Shown here: piece by piece, positions 16,873 to 25,341 of the stretch
How positions within the stretch are numbered: the first letter of the stretch is position 1
Layout: the number at the start of each line of letters is the position of its first letter
Source of the DNA: Geoglobus acetivorans
Lineage (GTDB): Archaea; Halobacteriota; Archaeoglobi; Archaeoglobales; Archaeoglobaceae
DNA: 64,000 nt
Direction of reading: 5' to 3'
NCBI RefSeq assembly: GCF_039641995.1
Contig: NZ_CP087714.1
Coordinates: 868,001-932,000 of the forward strand
Notes under the pieces: generated by a model
Told to the model about the DNA's origin: nothing
Database searches by the model: none
Seen by the model: only the letters and a program-made list of their open reading frames with translations
Translations under genes and position numbers: made by a program

Positions 16873-18015
16873 ATGTTTGTCTCTGAGAGTCTTGGCCTTT
16901 CAAAGCATCTGGGAGAAACTCTCGAGGAAAGGAAAATCCTGAGAGAGGCTTTAATCTCGCATTCTTTCTTTTCTGATGTTATTGAGGCGGTTAGATTCGA
17001 TAAAAAATTCGGGGAGATTGAGGAAGGCACGGTTGTTGCTAAGACGATTAATGGCGTCCGCATTGTGAGAGGTTTCCCCAAAATAAAAAGAGCTCTTGTT
17101 CTGAATCCCACTCTGAAAAAGCATTTTGAGAATGAGGTTGCTGTTGAGGAAAAAATGAACGGGTATAACGTGAGGATAGCGAGATTCGGGAAGAATCTGT
17201 ATGCCATGACGAGGAGGGGCATTATCTGCCCCTACACAACTGAAAAGGCGAGGGAACTCATAAACCCGGAGTTTTTTAAAGATCACAGCGACCTTGTCCT
17301 CTGCTGTGAGGCTGTTGGCGAGGAATCTCCTTACGTCCCGAAAAGCATGTACGGTGTTGAGGGTCTTGACTTTTTTGTCTTCGACATAAGGGAGGAGCGG
17401 ACGAACAGACCTCTCCCTGTGGAGGAAAAACTGAGACTGTGTGAAGAGTATGGCCTCAGACATGCCACGTATTTTGGGACGTATGATGTTGATGTTGCAC
17501 ATGATGAAATAAAGGATATAATCTCAGATCTGGCCGGAAAAGGGAGAGAAGGCGTGGTCATTAAGGATCCGGAAATGAAACTTTCGCCATTGAAGTACAC
17601 CACTTCCCAAACCAACGCCGAGGATTTGAAGTATGCCTTCAGGTTTTTCAACGATTACGGTAAAGATTTCATGTTTTCCAGGATAGTCAGGGAAGGCTTC
17701 CAGAGCTTTGAATTCAATGAGGGTGATAAAGAGTTCCGGGAAAGGTGTCTCAGGCTGGGCATGGCAATTCTGAAGCCCATGGTTGAGAGCATAAGAGAGG
17801 TTGCACTGGGTGGCAAGGTGTCGGAGAAACTAAGACTCAGGTTCGGCAGCCTCGATGTTATGAACCTGTTCTTTGAGCAGTGGAAGAGAAGCAAGGTGGA
17901 TTTTGAGATAACCGACATCAAAAAGGACGGAAAAGATATTGTCGTTTTCGTCAACAAGACAATGAGAAACACGACCGACAAAATCAAAGCACATCTGGAG
18001 GGGATACCTTGGTAA
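16873..18015 (+). CDS. ATP-dependent RNA ligase, Rnl3 family
   Basis: A 380-residue archaeal RNA ligase of the homodimeric Rnl3 group (studied in Pyrococcus and Methanothermobacter), which seals or circularises single-stranded RNA. The nucleotidyl lysine is K94 in VEEKMNGYNVR (motif I). Other nucleotidyltransferase motifs are MTRRG, LCCEAVGEESPYV (motif III/IIIa region), GLDFFVFDI, and EGVVIKDPEMKLSPLKY (motifs IV-V). The all-helical C-terminal dimer domain is present. It follows the CBS genes by 4 bp, and the next gene starts inside it. Confidence 0.93.
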   Translation: MFVSESLGLSKHLGETLEERKILREALISHSFFSDVIEAVRFDKKFGEIEEGTVVAKTINGVRIVRGFPKIKRALVLNPTLKKHFENEVAVEEKMNGYNVRIARFGKNLYAMTRRGIICPYTTEKARELINPEFFKDHSDLVLCCEAVGEESPYVPKSMYGVEGLDFFVFDIREERTNRPLPVEEKLRLCEEYGLRHATYFGTYDVDVAHDEIKDIISDLAGKGREGVVIKDPEMKLSPLKYTTSQTNAEDLKYAFRFFNDYGKDFMFSRIVREGFQSFEFNEGDKEFRERCLRLGMAILKPMVESIREVALGGKVSEKLRLRFGSLDVMNLFFEQWKRSKVDFEITDIKKDGKDIVVFVNKTMRNTTDKIKAHLEGIPW

Positions 18016-18992
18016 GCGCTGGGATCGATGCCGGAACGAAAAGCTATGCAGTGTATGTGTTTGAAGATGGCAGGTACTTTGAGATTGATACTTCGGCAGT
18101 GAAAGCGAATCCTGAGGACTTTGTTGAATTTCTCGATTCACTTGAAATTGAAACAGGAGCTGGACTTTCTGGCTACGGTTTGCCCGTGAAGCGGATTTAT
18201 GAGGTTGACGATCACGATTTGCGGATGATGACTCTCAACTTCGATGAAACCGCCACCATGGGGATGAGGAAGGTCATAGACCTCGTGAGGGAAAAGAAGC
18301 TTGAGATCTATACTATCCCGGCAGTCATACACCTGAACACAGTACCGGATCACAGGAAAATCAATCGGATCGACATGGGCACGTACGACAAGGTCTGTTC
18401 TGTGGCGTTTGTTCTTCACGAGTTTGGAATTGACCAGAGTTTTGTTCTTGCAGAACTTGGATATGGATTCAATGCGTTCATTGCTGTTGAGAATGGAAAG
18501 ATAGTTGATGGCCTCGGAGGCACGTCCGGTTTTCCGGGTTTCTCAAGCCTTTCTTCGATAGATGCAGAGCTTGCATATCTCCTGAAAGACATAAATAAGG
18601 ACCTCGTGTTTTCGGGGGGGCTTAAGAGCTATTTTGAAGATAGAAACATGGGATTTAATGCCGACATATTCTCTGAATGGGTTATGAAGGGAATTTACTC
18701 GCTGAAAGCCGTTGTGGATTTTGATAATGTCTATCTCTCTGGCAGGTTTGCAGACCATGTCCATAAAAGGGTCTCCGAGGAGTTCAATGCAGTCAATCTT
18801 GGCAGAATTGGCAGGAAGATTTCTGCGATTGGGGCGTCAGTAATCGCGAGTGGAATTTCAGGTAAGGATGGCAGGGATGTTGTGGAATCTCTCGAAATTT
18901 TGAAAGCGAGCGGCACCGTGCTGGACCACCTCACCTCTGACGTTGCGGGATTTCTGAGAGAAAACATAACCTTTAATATCCATAATAAATGA
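18009..18992 (+). CDS. DUF1464 family ASKHA-fold protein
   Basis: A 327-residue protein of the archaeal DUF1464 family, related to sugar and acetate kinases of the ASKHA fold. The opening AGIDAGTKSYAVYVFEDG matches the phosphate-1 loop, and a second glycine-rich segment is seen at LGGTSGFPG (near residue 166) and LVFSGGLKSYF (near 202). The reaction is unknown. The start is the TTG at 18009, which overlaps the RNA ligase stop by 7 bp. The gene overlaps cofG by 4 bp, so translation is probably coupled all along this run. Confidence 0.8.
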   Translation: MVSAGIDAGTKSYAVYVFEDGRYFEIDTSAVKANPEDFVEFLDSLEIETGAGLSGYGLPVKRIYEVDDHDLRMMTLNFDETATMGMRKVIDLVREKKLEIYTIPAVIHLNTVPDHRKINRIDMGTYDKVCSVAFVLHEFGIDQSFVLAELGYGFNAFIAVENGKIVDGLGGTSGFPGFSSLSSIDAELAYLLKDINKDLVFSGGLKSYFEDRNMGFNADIFSEWVMKGIYSLKAVVDFDNVYLSGRFADHVHKRVSEEFNAVNLGRIGRKISAIGASVIASGISGKDGRDVVESLEILKASGTVLDHLTSDVAGFLRENITFNIHNK

Positions 18993-19972
18993 CTGGGGAT
19001 GTGATTGTAACCTACTCGATGAATGTTTTCATCCCCCTCACAAGGACATGCCGGAATAACTGCCACTACTGCGGTTTCAGGATCAACGATGGGAAGGTTA
19101 TGGGTGAAGATGAGGTCGAGAACTTGCTGAAAAGGGCAAGCTCTGCTACCGAAGCTCTTTTCACCTTTGGCGAGAGGGCGGATGAATTCGGAAAGGTGAG
19201 GGACTGGCTCCGGGGAATGGGTTTTGATAGCATGATAGACTACACGGTGCATCTGAACAAACTTGCCGTCGAGCATGGCCTTCTCCCACACACAAATGCT
19301 GGTGTTCTGAGCAGAAGCGAGCTGAAAAAGCTGAAGGAATGGAATGCGAGCATAGGACTGATGCTTGAGCAGGCGGTCGAGCTTGAATGCCATAAGGAAA
19401 GTCCAGGGAAAAATCCAGAGGTGCGGATTAAAACCATAAAGGATGCAGGAAGGCTCGAAATTCCGTTCACTACCGGAATACTCATAGGAATTGGGGAGAG
19501 CAGAGACGACAGATACTACTCTATTGAGGTCATAGCTGATCTGGCCGAGAACTATGATCACATTCAGGAGGTAATAATTCAGAACTTTTCACCCAAAAAA
19601 GGAACCCCCATGGAATGCTGGAAAGCTCCTGGCATTGCTGAGCTGCTTGATGCGATAGAGTATGCAAAAAAAGCACTTCCGGATGATGTGGTCATTCAGA
19701 TCCCTCCTAACCTTATCGAAAATCTGAAAGCCTGTCTTGATGCAGGTGCGAGGGACATAGGCGGGATATCTGAGGTTACTCCTGATTATATTAACCCCGA
19801 GCATCCATGGCCCAGTCTGAAAAAAATCGAAAAAAGCTTAAATGGTGAATACACCTTCAGAGAAAGATTACCCATACATCCGAAGTACGTCAGGATGGGA
19901 TGGTATAGTGAGAGAATTGCACATCTGATAGAGCGTTATGCCGATAAAGAGGGATACCGATGCTCGAAATGA
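18989..19972 (+). CDS. cofG: FO synthase subunit 1 (CofG), radical SAM
   Basis: CofG with CofH makes FO, the deazaflavin chromophore of F420, from a tyrosine-derived intermediate. The 327-residue protein carries the radical SAM cluster motif at C21, C25 and C28 (CRNNCHYCGF), the family stretch FTFGERADEF, and PFTTGILIGIGE, then the C-terminal IGGISEVTPDYINPEHPWP typical of CofG. It overlaps the upstream gene by 4 bp and cofH by 13 bp. Confidence 0.95.
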   Translation: MTGDVIVTYSMNVFIPLTRTCRNNCHYCGFRINDGKVMGEDEVENLLKRASSATEALFTFGERADEFGKVRDWLRGMGFDSMIDYTVHLNKLAVEHGLLPHTNAGVLSRSELKKLKEWNASIGLMLEQAVELECHKESPGKNPEVRIKTIKDAGRLEIPFTTGILIGIGESRDDRYYSIEVIADLAENYDHIQEVIIQNFSPKKGTPMECWKAPGIAELLDAIEYAKKALPDDVVIQIPPNLIENLKACLDAGARDIGGISEVTPDYINPEHPWPSLKKIEKSLNGEYTFRERLPIHPKYVRMGWYSERIAHLIERYADKEGYRCSK

Positions 19973-20982
19973 ACGTAAAAGAGCTGATAAAAAACCCGTA
20001 TCGCTCATTTGAGCTGGCCGACAGGCTGAGAGATGAACTTAAAGGAGATGTCGTCACCTTCGTGATAAACCGGAACATAAATTTTACAGACCTCTGCATC
20101 AACAACTGCCTCTTCTGCTCTTACAGGAATCGAAAAAAGTTCGTGCTGAGTGAGGAAGAGATAAAGAAAAAGGTCAGAGAGGCTGTGGATTACGGATGCA
20201 CTGAGGTAACGGTTCAGGGGGGCTTGCTCCCGGAGGCCGGGCTGGACTTCTATATTTCGATTCTGAGAGCGATAAGGGATGTTTCAGGAGACATACATGT
20301 TCACGCCTTCTCGCCCATGGAGGTCTATCATGCTGCCAGAAATGAGGGCATTGATGTTGAGGATGTTCTGCGTGAGCTGAAAAAGGCGGGTCTGAACTCT
20401 ATACCTGGTACGGCAGCAGAAATTCTTGTTGATAGGGTCAGGAAAGTTATATGCCCTGATAAGCTTACGACGGATGAGTGGAGGGAGGTGATTACTACTG
20501 CCCACAACCTCGGCATCCCTACGACAGCGACAATGATGTACGGGCATATTGAAACCTGGGAGGACAGGCTTGAGCATCTCAGGTTGATAAGGGAGATCCA
20601 GGAGGAGACAGGCGGGTTTACCGAATTCATCCCCCTGCCATTTATGAACAAGAACAACAGGCTCGGGGAAATTGCAAAACCGTCTAATGGCTTTGAGGAT
20701 CTGCTTGTGATTGCCATAGCGAGGATATATCTGTATCCGCTCGTCGAAAACATTCAGGCCTCATGGGTTAAGCTCGGGAAGAAACTGGCTCAGGCATCTC
20801 TTCATACCGGAGCGAACGATTTTGGTGGCACACTGATGGAGGAAAATATATCCAGGTCGGCAGGCGCGACAAGTGGTGAATTCATGAGCCCTGAAGAGAT
20901 AAGGGATGCCATACAGTCTGCGAACAGAATTCCTGCCCAGAGAGATACTCTATATGGGATTTTGAGAATGTATGAAGGTTAA
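19960..20982 (+). CDS. cofH: FO synthase subunit 2 (CofH), radical SAM
   Basis: CofH forms the 5-amino-5-(4-hydroxybenzyl) intermediate from tyrosine and a flavin precursor, which CofG then closes to FO. The 340-residue protein has its cluster cysteines at C46, C50 and C53 (CINNCLFC), the TVQGGLLPEAGLDFY block, SIPGTAAEILVDRVR, TTATMMYGHIETWEDRLEH, and FGGTLMEENISRSAGA near the C-terminus. Start ATG 19960 lies inside cofG, and the end overlaps the shikimate kinase gene by 11 bp. Confidence 0.95.
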   Translation: MLEMNVKELIKNPYRSFELADRLRDELKGDVVTFVINRNINFTDLCINNCLFCSYRNRKKFVLSEEEIKKKVREAVDYGCTEVTVQGGLLPEAGLDFYISILRAIRDVSGDIHVHAFSPMEVYHAARNEGIDVEDVLRELKKAGLNSIPGTAAEILVDRVRKVICPDKLTTDEWREVITTAHNLGIPTTATMMYGHIETWEDRLEHLRLIREIQEETGGFTEFIPLPFMNKNNRLGEIAKPSNGFEDLLVIAIARIYLYPLVENIQASWVKLGKKLAQASLHTGANDFGGTLMEENISRSAGATSGEFMSPEEIRDAIQSANRIPAQRDTLYGILRMYEG

Positions 20983-21808
20983 ATCTAAAAGTTATGCTGC
21001 CGGGACGGTGATCAATGCCCTCGCCACATTTAAGGGAGTGGCATTTGGAATAGACCTTGAAACGAGGGTTGTTTTTTCTGAAACTGATGATAGGGGATTT
21101 TACATATTTCAGAAAGGCAGGCTTGAGAGGAGTGCCATCGCTGAAAAGCTCATGCGCAATTCGGACTTTGAAGGTGGGGTTTTCAGAGTAGAGAGCGAAA
21201 TTCCGGAGAGGAGTGGTCTGGGCAGCAGCAGTGCATTTATGAATGCCATCATACTTGCCACCCTCAAAGCGCAGGAACAGGAACTTAATGCAGGGAAAAT
21301 TCTCAGGCTGAATGCGCGAATGAGTCTCGAGTTCGGGATGAGCTATACCGGAGCCTTCGACGACGCCTCTGCTTCACTGCTTGGAGGTTTTGTTTTCTCG
21401 GATAACCTGAGAATGAAGCTTTACAGAAGGGTCGAGCCTGAGGGTGAGGTTCTCGTACTCATCCCGGAATGGCAGAGGGGTGATGTGAAACCGGACGTCA
21501 TGAAAGAAGGCTCAGAGAACGTTGAGAGGGCTTTTAACCTTGCTATGGAGGGCAAATACAAAGAGGCAATGCTTATCAACTCGATGCATTATTGTCCGAA
21601 GCTGAATCTTCCCCTCGAACCGGTTTATGCACTTCAGAACCTGAACGTATCTGCAGGTCTTTCAGGCAACGGTCCGAGCTATGTTGCTTTTGGAGATGAT
21701 ATTGATGCAGCAGAGGAGATATGGTGCAGTTTCGGGAAGGTGATACGGAGGAAGATGGTTAATGTGCCTGCAGATTTGATTGAAATTCCTGAAAATCTGT
21801 TTTACTGA
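20972..21808 (+). CDS. aroK: Shikimate kinase, archaeal GHMP type
   Basis: Archaea phosphorylate shikimate with a GHMP-superfamily kinase unrelated to bacterial AroK. The 278-residue protein has an early AAGTVINALATFKGVAFGID, the ATP-binding IPERSGLGSSSAFMNAI, the conserved SYTGAFDDASASLLGGF, and the C-terminal glycine loop SAGLSGNGPSYVAFG. It is the last gene of a run of overlapping genes from 15.4 kb. Its place next to cofG/cofH makes sense in that tyrosine, a shikimate product, is a substrate for FO synthesis. Confidence 0.92.
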   Translation: MKVKSKSYAAGTVINALATFKGVAFGIDLETRVVFSETDDRGFYIFQKGRLERSAIAEKLMRNSDFEGGVFRVESEIPERSGLGSSSAFMNAIILATLKAQEQELNAGKILRLNARMSLEFGMSYTGAFDDASASLLGGFVFSDNLRMKLYRRVEPEGEVLVLIPEWQRGDVKPDVMKEGSENVERAFNLAMEGKYKEAMLINSMHYCPKLNLPLEPVYALQNLNVSAGLSGNGPSYVAFGDDIDAAEEIWCSFGKVIRRKMVNVPADLIEIPENLFY

Positions 21809-21843
21809 AAAACTATATCTACCTGACTGTTTGAACAGATGCT

Positions 21844-22242
21844 ATGGAAAAAAGGCTTTACAGAGAAAGGGAGGACAGGATACTTTTCGGGGTGCTTGCA
21901 GGCATTGCAAGATATCTGGAACTTGATCCTGCCATTGTCAGGATTGCCTTCATCCTTGTTTGCCTTGTTCAGCCCGTTTTCATTCTCGGATACTTTTTAA
22001 TGGCCATTGCGATTCCTGAGAAAAAAGCTGCAAACACTCCTGAAGGTTTTGATGATGTCGAAACGCCGGCCTTTAACTACGCGCCAGATGAACGGAAGAA
22101 CAGAAACTTCATAGGCATCGTGCTTGTTGCCATAGGGGCATATGTCCTCCTTGAGGAGTATGTCTTTTTCCCCTTCGGCGTCAGGGAGCTGGCAGGGCTG
22201 CTGATGGTGGCGCTTGGTGTTTACGTTCTCATAAAGAAGTAA
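21844..22242 (+). CDS. PspC domain membrane protein
   Basis: A 132-residue protein with an N-terminal PspC domain (KRLYREREDRILFGVLAGIARYLELDP in parts, about residues 3-30, then a long hydrophobic helix) and, after a charged linker, two more short hydrophobic segments. PspC domains occur in envelope-stress systems of bacteria and in many archaeal membrane proteins, where the role is unknown. A TATA-like AACTATATC about 30 bp upstream suggests its own promoter. It is convergent with the ABC permease gene, with no gap between stop codons. Confidence 0.8.
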   Translation: MEKRLYREREDRILFGVLAGIARYLELDPAIVRIAFILVCLVQPVFILGYFLMAIAIPEKKAANTPEGFDDVETPAFNYAPDERKNRNFIGIVLVAIGAYVLLEEYVFFPFGVRELAGLLMVALGVYVLIKK

Positions 22243-23358
22243 TCATTCGTATCTCAGGGCTTCAATCGGTTCAAGGTTGCTGGCTCTCCATGCAGGATAC
22301 AGTCCGCTGATTACTGCTGTGAGAATGCCGAAAAAGAAACCCTCAAGAGAAAATATTACTGTTGTGAGGTTGAAGATCGTCGCAACATCTCCCAGTATGA
22401 GCTTTGTTATCAGGTAGCCCCCGGCAATGCTCAAGACTGCCCCAACGAAACTTCCTGACACTCCCAGGATCGATGCCTCGAGCAGAAAGATTTTCATGAT
22501 GATCTTTTTCCTCGCACCTATTGCACGCATTATGCCTATCTCCTTTGTTCTCTCGATTGTTGACATGAGCATGATGTTCAGTATACTCACTCCAGCCACG
22601 AGCAGGGACACTCCGGCTATTGCCATTAGAAACAGGTTCATCTGTGCGAACGCTTCATCTATTCTGTTAAGTATGGATTTCATCTCAAGAAGCTCTACTT
22701 TCTCGTCTTTCATGTTGACTGTCCTTGATATGTACTTCTTGAACGGTTCAATGTCCTCAATGTTCTTGACCTTTACAATCACTGCAGAATACTCTGCGGG
22801 ATGCTCCTTCGGAGAAATTATTACTGCATTATTTGGATTTATATCAAATCTTGCTCCTTCTTTTTCGAGAATTGCGGAAATTCTGTATATCTTTCCGTTC
22901 AGGGTTATCTTGTCTCCCAGCCTTATTTTAAGGTCCTCTGCGAGGGACTTCCCTATTATTGCTCTTCCTGCCTTTAGATTTATAACTCCCGATTCCGCCT
23001 TGAAAAGATCAGCCACATTCTGTTCATCAAGACCGTAAACCGTTACGACTCGTTTATCTCCCCGAAATAAAAGCTCAAAAGCATCAGCTTTAACGGGAAT
23101 TACCTGAGAAACAAACGGGGACTTTTGTATTGTTTCTATATCTCTGTCGTCAATGAATCTGTATCCCTCTTTGGGATTGGGGGAAATTATAATCTCATTG
23201 GCTATATCTCCAAAACTCTGGAGAACGGCTTTTTTCAGGTTATCTCCGAAAATTCCTATGGACGTTATTGCAGTAACACCTATGATAATCCCGATTATTG
23301 CCAGAACGCTCCTCACTCTCGCTCTGCTCAGATTCCTAATTGCCAGCTGAAGATACAT
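22243..23358 (-). CDS. MacB-type ABC transporter permease (FtsX-like)
   Basis: A 371-residue permease of the MacB/FtsX group: one N-terminal helix (SVLAIIGIIIGVTAITSIG), a large extracellular MacB_PCD-type domain (about residues 40-235), then three helices in the FtsX core, including STIERTKEIGIMRAIGARKK. Such permeases usually drive mechanical work on external partners rather than bulk transport. It overlaps the ATPase gene by 23 bp and belongs to a three-gene operon with the secreted protein at 24019-25272. A parallel system lies at 38973-42259. Confidence 0.9.
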   Translation of the reverse strand: MYLQLAIRNLSRARVRSVLAIIGIIIGVTAITSIGIFGDNLKKAVLQSFGDIANEIIISPNPKEGYRFIDDRDIETIQKSPFVSQVIPVKADAFELLFRGDKRVVTVYGLDEQNVADLFKAESGVINLKAGRAIIGKSLAEDLKIRLGDKITLNGKIYRISAILEKEGARFDINPNNAVIISPKEHPAEYSAVIVKVKNIEDIEPFKKYISRTVNMKDEKVELLEMKSILNRIDEAFAQMNLFLMAIAGVSLLVAGVSILNIMLMSTIERTKEIGIMRAIGARKKIIMKIFLLEASILGVSGSFVGAVLSIAGGYLITKLILGDVATIFNLTTVIFSLEGFFFGILTAVISGLYPAWRASNLEPIEALRYE

Positions 23359-24022
23359 TTATGATCCTCCCGTCCCTCAGTCTAACCACCCTATCTGCAT
23401 AACTTTTCAGCGACTCATCGTGCGTTACGAGGACGACCGTAACCCCTTCTTCGTTGAGAACCCTGAGGATTTCCATAACCTGTTTCCCGGTCTGTGAGTC
23501 AAGGTTACCTGTCGGTTCATCGCAGAGCAGGATTTCGGGATTGTTGGCAAGAGCTCTTGCTATTGCAACCCTCTGCTGCTGCCCCCCACTCATTTCCACC
23601 GGTTTTCTGTCTGCCTCTTTTTCAATCCCCACCAGCTTCAAAAGCTCCATTGCCCTTTCACTCCTTTCCTGCTCACTCTTGCCCCTGAAAATCATGGGTA
23701 GCTCCACGTTTTCTCTGGCTGTCAGAGTCGGAATCAGATTGAACTGCTGGAATACAAATCCTATGGTGTCTCTCCTCAGATCGGTAAGCTCGTCATCATT
23801 GAGCCCGGATGTGGCGACGCCGTTTATGTAAATCTCTCCTTCAGTTGGCTTATCAAGGCAGCCAATCAGGTTGAGCATTGTACTTTTTCCACTGCCTGAC
23901 GGCCCCATGATTGTCAGAAACTCTTCCTTCTCTATTTCCAGATTTATACCGTCAAGTGCCCTCACTTCGTAAAATTCCGTCCTGTACACTTTTTTGACGT
24001 TGTCGAATACCACGACCTTCAT
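23336..24022 (-). CDS. ABC transporter ATPase, MacB/LolD type
   Basis: A 228-residue ATPase with Walker A GPSGSGKST, signature MSGGQQQRVAIARAL, Walker B ILLCDEPTGNLD, and the switch histidine in LVTHD. Sequence FVFQQFNLIPTLTARENVELP is typical of the LolD/MacB class. It overlaps both neighbours (23 bp into the permease, 4 bp with the secreted protein), so the three proteins are made from one message and in that order: secreted protein, ATPase, permease. Confidence 0.95.
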   Translation of the reverse strand: MKVVVFDNVKKVYRTEFYEVRALDGINLEIEKEEFLTIMGPSGSGKSTMLNLIGCLDKPTEGEIYINGVATSGLNDDELTDLRRDTIGFVFQQFNLIPTLTARENVELPMIFRGKSEQERSERAMELLKLVGIEKEADRKPVEMSGGQQQRVAIARALANNPEILLCDEPTGNLDSQTGKQVMEILRVLNEEGVTVVLVTHDESLKSYADRVVRLRDGRIINVSSAGN

Positions 24023-25272
24023 TTTCTCCTGAACGCCAGAATTGCAAGCAATATTATTGCCACCGATACGATTGCGGAAGCGTAGAGAATCTCTCTACCT
24101 CCTTCGGTGCTTTTTATTTCGGCCTTTCTCTCTTCAGCAAATGATGAGATTGTCAGCACGTTACCTGCCAGGTTTTTCCAGCTCACCTCAATTGTTCCGT
24201 TGCCCTTTGCCTTGAACGAGAACACTTCGTAATCCTCTGGAAGAATAGAACCGACAAAATAGCTTTTACCTCCAAAGCGTACTATGACGTTTTTAACCTC
24301 GGTTGAACCGAGATTGCACACTTCTCCTGTAAGTGTGCTGTCCTCGAATTCATATCCGCATATCTGTACTGCACTTTCGTTAATTGTGCTGAATTCGAGC
24401 TTTTTTGTCATCTCATGCTCTTTTCCAAGTTCATCTCTGTATTTCAGCGTAACATCTGTACTTTTTTCCGGCTGAATGTAAAAATGTCCCTCCCAGGTCT
24501 CGTTTGGCTTCAGCTCCGGAATGAACTTCTCATTCTCTCCGATGGCTATGGTCAGAGAATTTATCGGCGATTTTTTAAGGTTGGCGACCTTGACGGTAAC
24601 TTCAACAGCCTCATTTGAGTATGCGTTACGATTATATGTAACGGAAAGGGTAACCCCCGATGATGTGACCCATACCGGATTTACCTCCTTTACAACACTG
24701 TGGATGTTATCTCCGTTGTTGTATTCAATCTCAAAACGGAGTTTTTCCGGTTTTTCTGGTGTGAAAACGAATTCAAAGTCGTTTCCATAACTTTCTGAAG
24801 GAGAAGCGTTGAATAGTGGTTTAATCCTTACCGCAGAATCCCAGATAGCCGAAACAGAAATTATGTTCTTCTCTCCGAGATACACCTCGCTGGTCCTTAG
24901 AACCAGTTCCGGTTCAGCGCTTTCGACTGTGAAGGGTATGTATGTCCTTATTATTCCGTTATATGTTTTCACACTCACCTCAACAATGTGTGTCCCCTCT
25001 TTTTCGGCTTTGAAGATGAACGGGAGGCGATATTCTGAGTTGGGAGGTATCACTCCCACTTCAGAGAATATTCTCGGTGAAATGAGGTCTGAAAAGAATA
25101 CAATGCTTCGTAGATTCTCCGGAATTGGATTAGGGTTTTTTATTATCAGGAAGCATTCCACCTCGTCGCCCACGAGTATTCTGTCCTGGCCGATCTCGTA
25201 GGTTACCGACACCTGGGCGGCAGCAGGGGCGATTAATATGAGGAGACCGATAAAGAAAATCAATTTTTTCAT
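24019..25272 (-). CDS. Secreted, membrane-anchored beta-sandwich protein of an ABC system
   Basis: A 417-residue protein with an N-terminal signal peptide (MKKLIFFIGLLILIAPAAA), about 370 residues of beta-rich extracellular sequence, and a C-terminal anchor (ASAIVSVAIILLAILAF) with a basic end. Segments such as GDEVECFLIIKNPNPIPENL and NEAVEVTVKVANLKKSPINSL are typical of CARDB/NEW3-like immunoglobulin-type domains, probably three in tandem. It heads the operon with the MacB-type ATPase and permease and probably acts as their external partner. No haem or metal motif is visible. Confidence 0.75.
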   Translation of the reverse strand: MKKLIFFIGLLILIAPAAAQVSVTYEIGQDRILVGDEVECFLIIKNPNPIPENLRSIVFFSDLISPRIFSEVGVIPPNSEYRLPFIFKAEKEGTHIVEVSVKTYNGIIRTYIPFTVESAEPELVLRTSEVYLGEKNIISVSAIWDSAVRIKPLFNASPSESYGNDFEFVFTPEKPEKLRFEIEYNNGDNIHSVVKEVNPVWVTSSGVTLSVTYNRNAYSNEAVEVTVKVANLKKSPINSLTIAIGENEKFIPELKPNETWEGHFYIQPEKSTDVTLKYRDELGKEHEMTKKLEFSTINESAVQICGYEFEDSTLTGEVCNLGSTEVKNVIVRFGGKSYFVGSILPEDYEVFSFKAKGNGTIEVSWKNLAGNVLTISSFAEERKAEIKSTEGGREILYASAIVSVAIILLAILAFRRK

Positions 25273-25341
25273 ATTTGTGTGGAGTGATGCATTGAATTTA
25301 ATATTTTCTGCTGGACGGAATGCACGGGCTGAGTAAAGGGC

